DNA from: JABDDM01 sp038240295
GTDB taxonomy: Bacteria > Bacteroidota > Ignavibacteria > Palsa-1295
Assembly: GCA_038240295.1 (NCBI GenBank)
Contig: JBBSDW010000027.1
Location: forward strand, 1-25,135
DNA length: 25,135 bases
Direction: 5' to 3'
A program made the translations under genes and the position numbers. This document shows, piece by piece, positions 7,505 through 16,182 of this stretch. The notes beneath the pieces are model-generated. The model was not told the origin of the DNA. It saw nothing but the letters and a program-made list of their open reading frames with translations, and did no database searches. Every line of letters starts with the position of its first letter. Within the stretch, counting starts at the first letter, position 1.

Positions 7505-9850
7505 ATGCCCAAAAGTTCTTACGAATCATCCGAACCGCTCCACCAACGGGAGACTTCGACGACGCTTGATCAGGCAGACTTTCGGCGAAGCTTATCGCGC
7601 ATCATCGTTCTATCGTTTGCTCTTGCCCTGCTCGTCGCAGTTGCGCTGGTTCTCGAGGTGGATAGAAACCGGATTCAAGGCACCTGGGTCTTTCATAGTA
7701 CGCAAGTGCTGCAGGAGATCAATGCGGCAGAAATGACGGCATCTGAGCGTTCACGGCTCCTCGATCAATATATTATTACCGGCGACTCTGCAACACGCGC
7801 CTATTATGCCGCGCAAGCGCATTCGCTCGACGACCGCTTCCAGGGGATCCATTCGATCATATCCGACAACGAACTGCAGACGCGGAGGCTCGACTCGATC
7901 ACCAGCAAATACTGGTTATGGGAAGCACAAGCCAATCAGCATCTCGATCCCGCGATGTCCGAATCGGACGATGCTGCGGCCAAGCGCGCGATACTGCGAA
8001 GTCTGGATCTGAAGTTTTCGCAGCTTATGGTACTCTTTCAGAATATGAGCAACGCCGAGATCGAACTCCGGAATGAACGGGTCGCGATCTACGAGGGCGG
8101 CTCAAGGATCATCCTAATGAGTATCGTTGGCGCCTGTTTATTGATTGGCATCATTGCCTCGATTTTTGGCCGCAGGCAAGTTCGAAGGTTGCATCGCGAA
8201 TTTGCTCGTGCGCTCGCACTTGCAAATCGGTCGCGCGATCAACTCATGACCGCGTTGCTTAGCATCGGTGACGCGATCGTGATGACCGATAAAACAGGCG
8301 CGATTCAATTAATGAATCATCGCGCCGAATCGATGACCGGGTGGTCGGAAAAATCGGCGATCGGAAAAAATGCTGCTCAAGTCGTTTCGATCGTTTCAGA
8401 AACGGATCTCAAAGCGCATCCCGAGTCACCGGTTGCACTTCCGAATCCTGTCGAACATGCACTCAGCGAAAACCGGCAGATCGCATTGACGAACGATGCC
8501 ATGCTGCTTAACCGGCGAGGGCTCCACATCCCGATCGAAGCCTCCGCAACACCGATACAGACCAGTGATCATGGCAGGGATGGCGCTGTGATGGTGCTGC
8601 GCGATATCAGCGCTCGAAAGGAACGTGAGGAGGAGCTGTTCCATCGCGAGCAAGCCTTCCGCGCACTCGTCGAATATTCACCGGACCTTACGATCCGATT
8701 CAGCCCCGATTTTCGGATCACGTTCGTCAACTCCAGGATCGAAGCACTTCTGGGGCTCACTCCTCGACAAGTGATCGGGAAGACCTTCGAGGAACTAGGC
8801 GTACCGGAAGCGAGAAGTATGCAATGGACGAAAGCGATCACTGCAGCTCTCGAATCCGGTGAGGCCGGGCACATGGATATTGACTATGTTACCGTTCGTG
8901 GTTTGCGGCAGTTTAGCGCCAGATTCGTACCCGAGATCGATCAGGATGGGCGCGTCATTTCCATTATATCCGTATCTCGCGACATCACCGATGCAAAACG
9001 TTCGGAGCGCGAGCTGCGCGAGCGCGAAGAGCAATTTCGCGGAGTAGTCGAGAATAGCCCGGACGCATTCTATCTTCTCTCGGCCGAGCGAGATGAGAAT
9101 GGAAAGATCTTCGATCTCAAGTTTTCGTACGTGAACGATCGTGGGGCAGAGCTTACTACGTTCAAGAAAGCCTTGCTGGTCGGCAAACGGCTCGGCGACA
9201 TCATGCCAGGCGATCGAACGAAAGCCTATATTGCAAGATGCGCCGACGTGATCGAGACCGGTGTACCGCAGGTCGATGAATACATGACCCGCTCGGCTTA
9301 CGTTGCCAACGACGGCGGTTCCGGGGCAACATGGCTTCGTTCGCAATTCGTCAAGATCGGAGATATGGTCTCGATCACCTCTACCGACGTTTCGGAACGC
9401 AAGCAAATGGAGCGCTCGCTCAGAGAGTCCGAAGCGCGTTATCGCCGTGTCGTCGAGGGCGCATCCGAGGCGATCTTTTCGACCGATATGAAGGGCAGGA
9501 TCGTTTTTGCCAACCCATTTATTTGCAAGCTTGCCGGCTATTCGATGGAGGATGTGATCGGGCTCAATTATCTGGAGTTCATTGCGCCCGAAAAACGGCT
9601 GAACGTCCATCGCTTTTTTCTGAGGCAATTCATCGAAAAGCAAACGACGCGCAGAAGCGAATTTCCTTTTGTATCGAAGAACGGAGACATTAGGTGGCTC
9701 TCGCTTACATCAACGTTACGCTTTTTTGCTCCGGGCGAGGGTGAAGGGATCGCAGGCTTCGATATTATTGGTGCAGATGTAACAGCATCGCGAGAAGAAT
9801 CGGATCGGCTAAGAAAGATTATCGAAGATGCAGGCATGGAAGCTGTGTAG
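7505..9850 (+). CDS. Membrane sensor with extracytoplasmic CHASE3-like region and four PAS domains, no output domain
   Basis: The protein has 781 residues. A first membrane helix lies at about 33-52 and a mostly helical extracytoplasmic region at about 55-198, which is CHASE3-like in length and includes LLDQYIITGDSATRAYY. A second helix is at about 202-221. Four PAS units follow, at about 245-370, 382-497, 508-630 and 642-760. They are separated by the short helical linkers that typically follow PAC motifs (RDISARKEREEEL, RDITDAKRSEREL, TDVSERKQMERSL). The protein stops only 21 residues after the last PAC motif (IIGADVTASREESDRLR). There is no His-kinase dimerisation helix, HATPase, GGDEF, EAL or MCP domain, and no kinase or response regulator gene is next to it. 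The ATG at 7505 is the first in frame. It may sense and relay through a partner encoded elsewhere, or be a hybrid kinase that lost its catalytic end. Confidence 0.9.
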   Translation: MPKSSYESSEPLHQRETSTTLDQADFRRSLSRIIVLSFALALLVAVALVLEVDRNRIQGTWVFHSTQVLQEINAAEMTASERSRLLDQYIITGDSATRAYYAAQAHSLDDRFQGIHSIISDNELQTRRLDSITSKYWLWEAQANQHLDPAMSESDDAAAKRAILRSLDLKFSQLMVLFQNMSNAEIELRNERVAIYEGGSRIILMSIVGACLLIGIIASIFGRRQVRRLHREFARALALANRSRDQLMTALLSIGDAIVMTDKTGAIQLMNHRAESMTGWSEKSAIGKNAAQVVSIVSETDLKAHPESPVALPNPVEHALSENRQIALTNDAMLLNRRGLHIPIEASATPIQTSDHGRDGAVMVLRDISARKEREEELFHREQAFRALVEYSPDLTIRFSPDFRITFVNSRIEALLGLTPRQVIGKTFEELGVPEARSMQWTKAITAALESGEAGHMDIDYVTVRGLRQFSARFVPEIDQDGRVISIISVSRDITDAKRSERELREREEQFRGVVENSPDAFYLLSAERDENGKIFDLKFSYVNDRGAELTTFKKALLVGKRLGDIMPGDRTKAYIARCADVIETGVPQVDEYMTRSAYVANDGGSGATWLRSQFVKIGDMVSITSTDVSERKQMERSLRESEARYRRVVEGASEAIFSTDMKGRIVFANPFICKLAGYSMEDVIGLNYLEFIAPEKRLNVHRFFLRQFIEKQTTRRSEFPFVSKNGDIRWLSLTSTLRFFAPGEGEGIAGFDIIGADVTASREESDRLRKIIEDAGMEAV

Positions 9851-9857
9851 CTGATTC

Positions 9858-9883
9858 CGAAGGCTCATAGCGAAGGCTCATCG
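9858..9883. repeat. 13-bp tandem duplication
   Basis: CGAAGGCTCATAG is followed directly by CGAAGGCTCATCG, two near-identical 13-bp units in the 38-nt gap between two convergent genes. It does not form a terminator. It may be simple slippage. Confidence 0.6.
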
Positions 9884-9888
9884 CGAAG

Positions 9889-10848
9889 TTAGAATCCGAT
9901 CGAAACGCCGACGCCGGTCGAGCCCGCAACAACGGTTGGATAAAGCGTCGCCCGATCGAGCAGTGAGGATGATCCTGCTGCTTCGGATTGATCGGCAGAC
10001 GCCGAGCTCGTTGCTTTTGTCGAAGGCGATATCAATGTTCCAAATGCATAGCCTAATGCAAAACCGAGTGGGAAATCGCTCCACCAATGGATGCTCGAAG
10101 CGACAAGACTTGTTGCGATCCCGCCAAGCACAACGTATCCAAATGGACGAAGCCACGTCACTTCCGGATAATTATTGGTGATCACAAGCAGCGTCGCCGT
10201 TGCGGTGGCAAGATGCCCCGATGGAAAGGCGTCGTAGTGCGGAACGTGCTTCGCGTAGTCGATCTGGTTCGGGAAAAAGCGCCATTGGCCGTTGCGCTCC
10301 GTCGAAACGATCGGGCTTTCGCGGCCCGTGATATGTTTGAGCAATTGCACGACCGCCCCGCAGGCAAGAATGACTTCGGACGTTTGCGAAGCAGTACGAA
10401 GTGCGCGCTCGGCATTTGAACTCTTCGGAGCGAGCAAACCATAGATACCAAAGGCTCCGGCGAGTCCGAACTGGAATTTTCCATCGCCCATAAATACAAG
10501 GCCATCGGAGAGCCTCTGAACCGGTGTACTGGTTTGATACGCCTGTTTGAAGGGCACCCACGTCGGTTGATCGACCACGATGAGCGCCGCGGTGAGCGCA
10601 GCGCAGCCGAGGATGAGCGGGGCTTTGCTGAGCGTCACGTTCTGCTTCGCGAACTGGTACCAATCGGTCGGAAGATTCGTGATCATATCGAAAACGCCAG
10701 GCTCGGCATTGCGATCGATGCCCGTAGAATGCGCAGGAGTCTGGTTGCTATCTTTGACTGCAGTTTGAGCTTGAGCGAAAGCTTGAGTGTGATCGGTGGT
10801 AAGCCACAAAATCATACCGCTGAGGAGTATGACGGATAGTCTTCGCAA
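9889..10848 (-). CDS. PAP2-family phosphatase, exported
   Basis: This 319-residue protein shows the three PAP2 (type 2 phosphatidic acid phosphatase) signatures: KHITGRESP at 171-179, PSGH at 209-212 and SIHWWSD at 252-258. These include the catalytic and phosphate-binding residues, and the fold includes several hydrophobic helices. The family removes phosphate from lipid phosphates such as undecaprenyl pyrophosphate or phosphatidic acid at the outer face of the inner membrane. The start needs care: the frame begins with TTG at 10848, giving an RR-containing signal peptide ending near FAQA. The only near ATG (10815) would leave a much weaker signal, and no in-frame ATG is visible in the roughly 30 nt upstream of the TTG. 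I prefer TTG. The C-terminus is serine/alanine-rich and then beta-like. It is convergent with the PAS sensor gene; the substrate cannot be read from sequence. Confidence 0.9.
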   Translation of the reverse strand: MRRLSVILLSGMILWLTTDHTQAFAQAQTAVKDSNQTPAHSTGIDRNAEPGVFDMITNLPTDWYQFAKQNVTLSKAPLILGCAALTAALIVVDQPTWVPFKQAYQTSTPVQRLSDGLVFMGDGKFQFGLAGAFGIYGLLAPKSSNAERALRTASQTSEVILACGAVVQLLKHITGRESPIVSTERNGQWRFFPNQIDYAKHVPHYDAFPSGHLATATATLLVITNNYPEVTWLRPFGYVVLGGIATSLVASSIHWWSDFPLGFALGYAFGTLISPSTKATSSASADQSEAAGSSSLLDRATLYPTVVAGSTGVGVSIGF

Positions 10849-10986
10849 TGGTTTTTTGGTGGTAGCGTTAAGATCGGTTGTTCAATTGTTTCGACCGTTT
10901 TCAAGTTCCATCTTTTGTAATCCGTCGGCCTTCATGGTGTCTTTCTATAGACGAAAGAGTTGTTGGATCATTTAAGAAAACAGAGT

Positions 10987-12228
10987 ATGAATCTGCGTGT
11001 CCGTTTTTTCATTCTTGTAAGTGTTGCGCTGTGTTGCCTGAGCGGTCCGCTCCAGGCGCAATGGGTCACTCAACCGACCGGCACCACGCAGAATCTTCGT
11101 GGCCTTGTGATGCTCGATACGCATAACGGCTGGGCGGTTGGTGCATCTTCGACGCTCTTGAATACGACCGACGGCAAAAGCTGGCAGGCAAATTCCACCG
11201 GCGTCGCGGGAAATTACAACGCGATCACCTTCGACATTACTGGCATTGCAGGATGGATCGCTGGCGATATGCCGCAGGTGATCTCCACCACTGATCTGGG
11301 TCTCGACTGGATCGCAGTTCCGAGCGGGACAACCAATGCTCTCAATAGCATTCAATTCCTGAATTCCGGCGTACTCGGTTGGGCCGTCGGAAATGCGGGG
11401 ACGATTGTCGCCTCGAACGATGGTGGCCTGAGCTGGCACCAGCAGCAATCCGGAGTCACAGCGAATCTTAATTCGGTCGTCTTTCTCGGTGAGGAGGCGA
11501 CCTCGATCGGCTTTGCTGTCGGAGATAAAGGCACACTCCTCTCGACCGTCGACAACGGCGCAACGTGGCAAAAGCGGCCTCTGGGTACAGATCGAAATCT
11601 CAACGCGATCGATATGTTCGATCCGAACAATGGTATCATCGTGGGCGATCAGATCATTCTCCGCACGACCGATGGTGGCGCGAACTGGACGAACGAAGTC
11701 TTTAGCAACCCCACGGTGCTCCATACGATCAACATGCTTGACACCGCCAACGCTTTCGCGGCAGGTGCAGGCGGGAGAATTCTCAAAACCACGAACGGAA
11801 AGACGTGGGTGGATCAAGGCACGAACACAACCCAAACGCTTTACGCCTTGCAATTCCAGGGGAGTAACGATTCGGGATGGGCAGCAGGGGACCACGGTAC
11901 TATTCTCTTTAACGGAGCTCCGCTCGCGGTCGCGCATTCCTCGATGCAGAACAGCTCACTGCGTCTCGAACAAAATTTTCCGAATCCCTTTTCGGTATCG
12001 ACGACCTTCACCTACTATCTGCCACAGGAATCTGAAGTTCGCTTAAGCATTTATGATAAGATCGGTCGGCTGGTCACTACGCTTGTCAGCACAAAAGAGT
12101 CTGCAGGTGCGCACCATGTGGCCTGGAACATTGGCGAAAGTGGACAAACCCTCACGTTGGGACTCTATTTTTGCAGACTTGAAGTAGCAGGAACGGCGGT
12201 GGCAAGTAAAATCATGCTTTCAAAGTAG
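10987..12228 (+). CDS. Secreted YCF48/BNR-type beta-propeller with T9SS sorting domain
   Basis: The 413-residue protein starts at ATG 10987, which places a clean signal peptide (cleavage near LQAQ, residue 24) at the N-terminus; an upstream TTG at 10960 in the same frame would bury it. At least six propeller repeats follow, each with a GWAVG-like strand and a T(T/N)DGG..W turn: GWAVGASSTLLNTTDGKSW, GWAVGNAGTIVASNDGGLSW, GFAVGDKGTLLSTVDNGATW and others. The repeats resemble the YCF48 photosystem II assembly factor family, but here they are generic surface propellers. Residues 327-413 form a type A T9SS sorting domain (NFPNPF, IYDKIGRLV, ending KIMLSK), which directs export across the outer membrane and removal of the tail. 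No enzymatic residues are evident; an adhesion or scaffold role is a guess. Confidence 0.9.
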   Translation: MNLRVRFFILVSVALCCLSGPLQAQWVTQPTGTTQNLRGLVMLDTHNGWAVGASSTLLNTTDGKSWQANSTGVAGNYNAITFDITGIAGWIAGDMPQVISTTDLGLDWIAVPSGTTNALNSIQFLNSGVLGWAVGNAGTIVASNDGGLSWHQQQSGVTANLNSVVFLGEEATSIGFAVGDKGTLLSTVDNGATWQKRPLGTDRNLNAIDMFDPNNGIIVGDQIILRTTDGGANWTNEVFSNPTVLHTINMLDTANAFAAGAGGRILKTTNGKTWVDQGTNTTQTLYALQFQGSNDSGWAAGDHGTILFNGAPLAVAHSSMQNSSLRLEQNFPNPFSVSTTFTYYLPQESEVRLSIYDKIGRLVTTLVSTKESAGAHHVAWNIGESGQTLTLGLYFCRLEVAGTAVASKIMLSK

Positions 12229-12267
12229 CCGGTTGGTTGAATTTTTGCACTCATCCGTTTCTTCAGC

Positions 12268-12299
12268 TTGCAAGACTGCATGAGAAGGTTGTATATTCG
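12268..12299 (+). promoter_or_regulatory. Possible Bacteroidota-type promoter
   Basis: TTG at 12268-12270 and TATATTCG at 12292-12299 resemble TTG/TAnnTTTG with a 21-nt spacer, one base away from the -7 consensus. If used, transcription starts near 12305 and leaves a leader of about 140 nt before ATG 12449. The leader contains a perfect 6-bp stem (CCGAGT, loop GAGG, ACTCGG at 12353-12368). Weak evidence. Confidence 0.35.
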
Positions 12300-12448
12300 G
12301 GGTGTTAAGTTCATAACCTGCTCTTCTTGCATCATTTCGGCACTTTATTGAGCCGAGTGAGGACTCGGACCACGATCATGCGCAATGTCCCAAAAAAAGG
12401 CTCGGTTTCATGTGAAAGCCATTGCGCCTCACGCTTTCTAAACTATCT

Positions 12449-13540
12449 ATGCTTATGTTGTCACGTATAAAACTTTCTCGTTTTGCCATCCTGCCGCTGA
12501 TGGCGATGGCCTCGTTTGCTGTCTCGAGCTGCTCGAGCACGACGAGCACACCAAGTGTGCCCCCGCAGTATACCAACGCCGCGATCGCTTCGGATCTCGC
12601 CGGCAGCGGTACCCTCGATCCCGCAATGAAGAATCCCTGGGGGATCACGTTCGATCCAACTGGATCCTTGCTCGTTGTTGCACTGAATCACTCTGGACTA
12701 GCTACATACTATGACACTCTCGGTAACCATCCGGGTGGCAGTGTTGCAATCCCGAGTCCCACGGTAACAACCGGAGGCGGCACGCCGAGCGGTGTAGTGA
12801 ATACAAGCGCTTTTACGATTCCGAATAAAGGTCAAAGCACCTTCGTCTTTGTCGGGGAAGACGGGATCATCAGCGCATGGGGTCTTGCGATGGGAGCAGC
12901 CTCGCCAGCGATCATGGTCGGCACAGACCGAAGCAGCACGTCCGTTTACAAGGGTGCAGCCGTGGATGGAAATTTCCTCTACGTTGCAAATATCAAGAAT
13001 GCGACGATCGATATTTTTGATAAGAACTTCAAGTTCATTGCAGGATATACCGATCCCAATGCACCTGCCGGCTATGGTCCATTCAACATTGCAGTGATCG
13101 ACGGAAAGCTTTATGCGACGTGGACACGCGCAAAGGCACCTGATGCCAACGGTGGTGTCGATGACAACCCAGGACCTGGAATCGGCTACGTTGCAACCTA
13201 TTCTCAGGATAACGGCACAGGACTGCTTTCGTCGCCAACCACCTTTACGACAGGCGGCAACTTGAATTCTCCGTGGGGCATCATCAAAGCGCCGGGAAGT
13301 TTTGGCCAATATGCTAATGATATTCTCATCGGTAACTTTGGCGATGGCAGGATCAGTGTGTATGATGGCGGTGGCAAATCGCTCGGTCAGTTGAACGATG
13401 CAACGAACACTGCAATCACCATCCCTGGACTCTGGGGTTTGCTTGCATCCAACACAGCGAACTCCGGCAAGATCTACTATACCGCCGGCACCAATCAGGA
13501 AGCTGACGGAACACTTGGTTATATCAAGTTAAAGCAGTAA
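12449..13540 (+). CDS. TIGR03118-family lipoprotein, predicted beta-propeller
   Basis: Starting at ATG 12449 the protein has 363 residues, with a lipoprotein signal ending SFAVSSC (Cys28). A TTG at 12422 would extend it by nine residues and is less likely. The body matches the TIGR03118 pattern in order: LDPAMKNPWGITFDPTGSLL, then FVGEDGIISAWG, VYKGAAVDGNFLYVANIKN, DIFDKNFKF, PAGYGPFNIAVIDGKLYATW, GIGYVATYSQDNG, LNSPWGIIKAPGSFGQYAND, ILIGNFGDGRISVYD, IPGLWGLLASN and YYTAGTNQEADGTLGYI. Members are secreted six-bladed-propeller-like proteins of unknown function. It is followed 21 nt later by a strong terminator, so it ends a transcription unit. It is probably anchored in the outer or inner membrane by the lipidated cysteine. 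Confidence 0.9.
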   Translation: MLMLSRIKLSRFAILPLMAMASFAVSSCSSTTSTPSVPPQYTNAAIASDLAGSGTLDPAMKNPWGITFDPTGSLLVVALNHSGLATYYDTLGNHPGGSVAIPSPTVTTGGGTPSGVVNTSAFTIPNKGQSTFVFVGEDGIISAWGLAMGAASPAIMVGTDRSSTSVYKGAAVDGNFLYVANIKNATIDIFDKNFKFIAGYTDPNAPAGYGPFNIAVIDGKLYATWTRAKAPDANGGVDDNPGPGIGYVATYSQDNGTGLLSSPTTFTTGGNLNSPWGIIKAPGSFGQYANDILIGNFGDGRISVYDGGGKSLGQLNDATNTAITIPGLWGLLASNTANSGKIYYTAGTNQEADGTLGYIKLKQ

Positions 13541-13561
13541 CCGATTCTTGTTTTTTTTCTT

Positions 13562-13602
13562 AAGACCGTTCTGCCGCGAGGCAGAACGGTCTTTCTATTT
13601 TT
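13562..13602 (+). terminator. Strong intrinsic terminator
   Basis: A perfect 14-bp stem (AAGACCGTTCTGCC at 13562-13575 and its complement at 13580-13593) closes a GCGA tetraloop and is followed by TCTATTTTT. It ends the TIGR03118-type lipoprotein gene on the plus strand. A T-rich run also precedes the stem, so it would not terminate minus-strand transcription. Confidence 0.88.
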
Positions 13603-13607
13603 GCAGC

Positions 13608-14531
13608 ATGAATAAAGTCATCGCCGTCGTGATCGCGCTTTGCTGGGTAAGCGCTGCATCGGCACAATCTGTATCGCATGTATACCGGTACGCAACCGGA
13701 CAGGCGACTGTGAGTCCGCGAAGTCAGGTGTTCTCGGAACTTGGGCCGCACCTTGTTGGGCGTGATCCTTTCCGTCCGCTAAGAGTTTTTATCGTCGATG
13801 GTGCTGCGATCCGAAGCCGGATCTATCCTGAATTCGTTTATGGCGGCAACAACCAGCGCTATCCCTGGAATCCGAAAGGGGAGATCTGGATCGACAATGC
13901 GATCTCGGCCGAAGAATACCCCTATACGCTCGCTCACGAGCTCTACGAAGATGAGTTAATGCGGACCGAAGGCCTCACCTATGCCGTCGCGCATGATTCT
14001 GCACTGATGCTCGAGCACCGTATGCGAACCGTTGATAGCGCCCTCTGCAAGCAGCATGAAGCCTCGCTTCCGAAAGTACGAACGATCGATTCCGACAGCA
14101 TTCAGGAGCTTCCGATCGCGGATAGCATTCAACTTCACAACATTTATCGTGTGCCGCTCGACAAATTCGAAGGGCTCGATGTATGGGTTGTCGATGGCCC
14201 GCTGATTCGTCGTACCATCTATCCCGATTTCGGTTTTAGCGGCAACGACCAGGTTTATTATTTCATACCTGCGGGAGAGATCTGGATCGACAACTCGATC
14301 ACGTGCGAGGAGACGATGTTCTCGATCGCAGCCGAGGCAACGGAGCGGCGGTTGATGCACGAAGGTCAAAGTTATGACGATGCCTACCCGGCCGCTCTTG
14401 CTCGAAGCGAAGCCTTGCGCAAACGACTTGGTAAGGAAGCTGCCAGAAAAAAGAATATCGCAATTCCAAAAATTGCCGATCGCGATTCGGTACCTGCTTC
14501 GCGTGGAACCCAGATCGTGATTCCTTATTAG
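13608..14531 (+). CDS. Secreted protein with two tandem HE-motif domains, second copy degenerate
   Basis: The ATG at 13608 gives 307 residues with a signal peptide ending SAASAQ (about residue 20); an earlier in-frame start at 13548 would lie inside the terminator. The protein is an internal duplication. Residues 58-140 and 190-271 align with a single one-residue gap. Shared blocks are VDGxxIRxxIYP(E/D)F, GGN(N/D)Q or SGNDQ, GEIWIDN and LM.xEGxxY. Copy 1 has LAHELYEDELM with H110-E111, and H129 eighteen residues after E111, resembling a small zinc peptidase site. In copy 2 the matching positions are A242 (Glu kept at 243) and Y260. I recall similar single-domain HEL..xLM.xGMSYxxAH proteins in phages and bacteria but cannot name the family. 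Metallopeptidase activity is inference. trmO starts 9 nt downstream. Confidence 0.85.
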   Translation: MNKVIAVVIALCWVSAASAQSVSHVYRYATGQATVSPRSQVFSELGPHLVGRDPFRPLRVFIVDGAAIRSRIYPEFVYGGNNQRYPWNPKGEIWIDNAISAEEYPYTLAHELYEDELMRTEGLTYAVAHDSALMLEHRMRTVDSALCKQHEASLPKVRTIDSDSIQELPIADSIQLHNIYRVPLDKFEGLDVWVVDGPLIRRTIYPDFGFSGNDQVYYFIPAGEIWIDNSITCEETMFSIAAEATERRLMHEGQSYDDAYPAALARSEALRKRLGKEAARKKNIAIPKIADRDSVPASRGTQIVIPY

Positions 14532-14540
14532 CCTCGCGAA

Positions 14541-15338
14541 ATGGAAGAACTCCGCATCAAGCCAATCGGCTATATTCAAACTCCCTACAACGATCGTTAC
14601 GAAGCGCCTCGGCAACCGGGCGTCGGGGTCTCTCGTGAAGGCGTCGTGACGCTCGAAGCCGGTATGAACTTTGAGCAGGCGCTCGCTGATTTGGATGGCT
14701 TCGATCGCATCTGGCTTTTGTATTGGTTCGATCGAAATCCGAACTGGAAACCGATGGTGCTGACTCCACGAAGCGGTACAACCAAGCGCGGACTTTTTTC
14801 AACCCGGTCTCCACACCGCCCGAATCCTATGGGAATGTCGGTAGTCGATCTGCTCGGAATAAAAGGCAGAATCCTCCGTGTCGGCAACGTCGATCTGCTT
14901 GACGGCACCCCCATCCTCGACATCAAACCTTACTTGCCCTATGCAGACGCCTATCCCGATTCAAAAACAGGATGGGTTAGCGACCTGTCGGGCAAACCGG
15001 TTTACGAGATAATCTGGAGCGAACTGGCAGAGGATCAATCGAATTGGCTCGCGCAAAAATTTGGCGTTGAACTGAAAAGTCGCGTGATCGAGGTGCTGTC
15101 CCAGAACCCCGACCCGCACCCCTATCGCCGAATTTCCGAGACGTTGGGCAGTTTTCAACTCGCAATTCGCTCGTGGCGTGTCGATTTCGAAGTGCTCGAT
15201 GCGGGTGAGAAAATTCTTGTAAAACAGATTAAAAGTGGTTATTCCATCTCAAAAATGGCGATTGAGCCAAGTGAGGAGATCCACGATCAGAGAGCCCATA
15301 TCGACTTTCATGAACGATGGCCGGAAGAAGGGACTTGA
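14541..15338 (+). CDS. trmO: tRNA (N6-threonylcarbamoyladenosine(37)-N6)-methyltransferase TrmO
   Basis: TrmO (formerly TsaA/YaeB) uses SAM to methylate t6A at position 37 of threonine tRNAs, fine-tuning decoding. The family signatures are clear: PIGYIQTPY at 8-16, the SAM-site motif RSPHRPNPMGMS at 89-100, LDGTPILDIKPYLPYAD at about 120-136, and the C-terminal DPHPYRR at 191-197, matching the family's DPRPAY element. It has 265 residues against about 235 in E. coli; the extra residues form a charged C-terminal tail (about 235-265) that I do not recognise. The ATG at 14541 is 9 nt after the stop of the tandem HE-domain gene, so the two are likely cotranscribed, though no functional link is apparent. 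Confidence 0.95.
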   Translation: MEELRIKPIGYIQTPYNDRYEAPRQPGVGVSREGVVTLEAGMNFEQALADLDGFDRIWLLYWFDRNPNWKPMVLTPRSGTTKRGLFSTRSPHRPNPMGMSVVDLLGIKGRILRVGNVDLLDGTPILDIKPYLPYADAYPDSKTGWVSDLSGKPVYEIIWSELAEDQSNWLAQKFGVELKSRVIEVLSQNPDPHPYRRISETLGSFQLAIRSWRVDFEVLDAGEKILVKQIKSGYSISKMAIEPSEEIHDQRAHIDFHERWPEEGT

Positions 15339-15365
15339 CTTTGCCTTTAAAATGTGTTATCTTTA
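15334..15365 (+). promoter_or_regulatory. Predicted Bacteroidota-type promoter
   Basis: CTTG at 15334-15337 and TATCTTTA at 15358-15365 fit TTG, 20 nt, TAnnTTTG with one mismatch. It overlaps the trmO stop codon and would drive the lipoprotein gene at 15466 with a leader of about 95 nt. Confidence 0.45.
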
Positions 15366-15465
15366 CAGGCTGATGTTCCGTTTGCCCGGGACTTCGGCTC
15401 TTATTTAATCGACAGAATGGGACGAAAATCTCATTCAATTGCTCTTGAACTAATTATTGTTTGCC

Positions 15466-16182
15466 ATGTACCATCACAAAACATTGCTGGCGGCCCTCGC
15501 CGCGTCTTTACTCATTCCGCTCGCACTTGCAGGCTGTCAGAGTGCGACCTCAAGCAACCCTACGAGCCCCGATAACACCAACGGTGCAGGCAAAGGACTT
15601 CCTAAGTCAGTGATCGTTACTGTTCACAACGAAGCAGAACAACCGGCTGGCACGAAGATCTTTGTCTCCGCTGCGATCGATTCGGGAGGGATCCCGATCG
15701 CGCTCAATGCACTCGACACCATATCCTGCGATGGCTCGCCGCTTTTTTACGACGATGCCGCAGGAGTATATAAAGGAGCGATCACTCAGGTAGCGACCGG
15801 CGGCCGCTTCAGCTTTTCGCTTCGCGATTCGTCGGGGATTCACTTCCTCTGCGACGTTCCGGTTTACGAGCGGCCCGCGATAAGCAATCCCACTTCCGGT
15901 TCGACCGTCGCACGTTCGGGACAATTCAAGATCCTCTACGTTGCAGAACCAGGGACGATCGGAATCGCATCAACCGTTCGTGCAAACCCGGTCACGATAA
16001 CGCCCGAAACATTTGAACCCGATAACGGAAGTTCAGCCGTCTATGATCTTACAACACTTCCGCCCGGACCAGGCTGGGTCCAGATCATTCGCCACTACCA
16101 GGCAAGTCACGCCGATCTCGGTTTTCGCTCGATCGAAGCGAATTATTACGTCGGCAAAGTGAGCGGGGTAACCTGGCAATAA
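15466..16182 (+). CDS. Lipoprotein of unknown function
   Basis: The ATG at 15466 gives 238 residues with a lipoprotein signal: a HHK n-region, a hydrophobic core, and the lipobox LALAGC. A TTG three codons upstream is possible but unnecessary. After the cysteine there is a Ser/Thr/Asn/Pro-rich linker (about 27-45), then a beta-rich body with SVIVTVHNEAEQPAGTKIFV and two widely spaced cysteines (SCDG and FLCD) that could form a disulphide in the periplasm. There is no T9SS tail and no enzyme motif. I do not recognise the family. It has its own likely promoter and is followed by a terminator at 16307, so it appears to be a single-gene unit. Confidence 0.8.
   Translation: MYHHKTLLAALAASLLIPLALAGCQSATSSNPTSPDNTNGAGKGLPKSVIVTVHNEAEQPAGTKIFVSAAIDSGGIPIALNALDTISCDGSPLFYDDAAGVYKGAITQVATGGRFSFSLRDSSGIHFLCDVPVYERPAISNPTSGSTVARSGQFKILYVAEPGTIGIASTVRANPVTITPETFEPDNGSSAVYDLTTLPPGPGWVQIIRHYQASHADLGFRSIEANYYVGKVSGVTWQ

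Noticed and set aside
8795..9643. 282-codon open frame on the minus strand inside the PAS sensor gene
   Set aside because: It lies entirely within a clear coding region in the opposite sense, has no recognisable domain, and is the usual shadow produced by GATCG-rich codon use.
10972..11937. 321-codon open frame opposite the first propeller gene
   Set aside because: It is antisense to a gene with signal peptide, repeats and sorting domain. Its own sequence is rich in Arg and Ile-Asp patterns typical of shadow frames.
13596..13603. TATTTTTG resembling a promoter -7 element just before ATG 13608
   Set aside because: It is the T-rich tail of the intrinsic terminator, has no TTG 19-20 nt upstream, and would start transcription at or inside the start codon.
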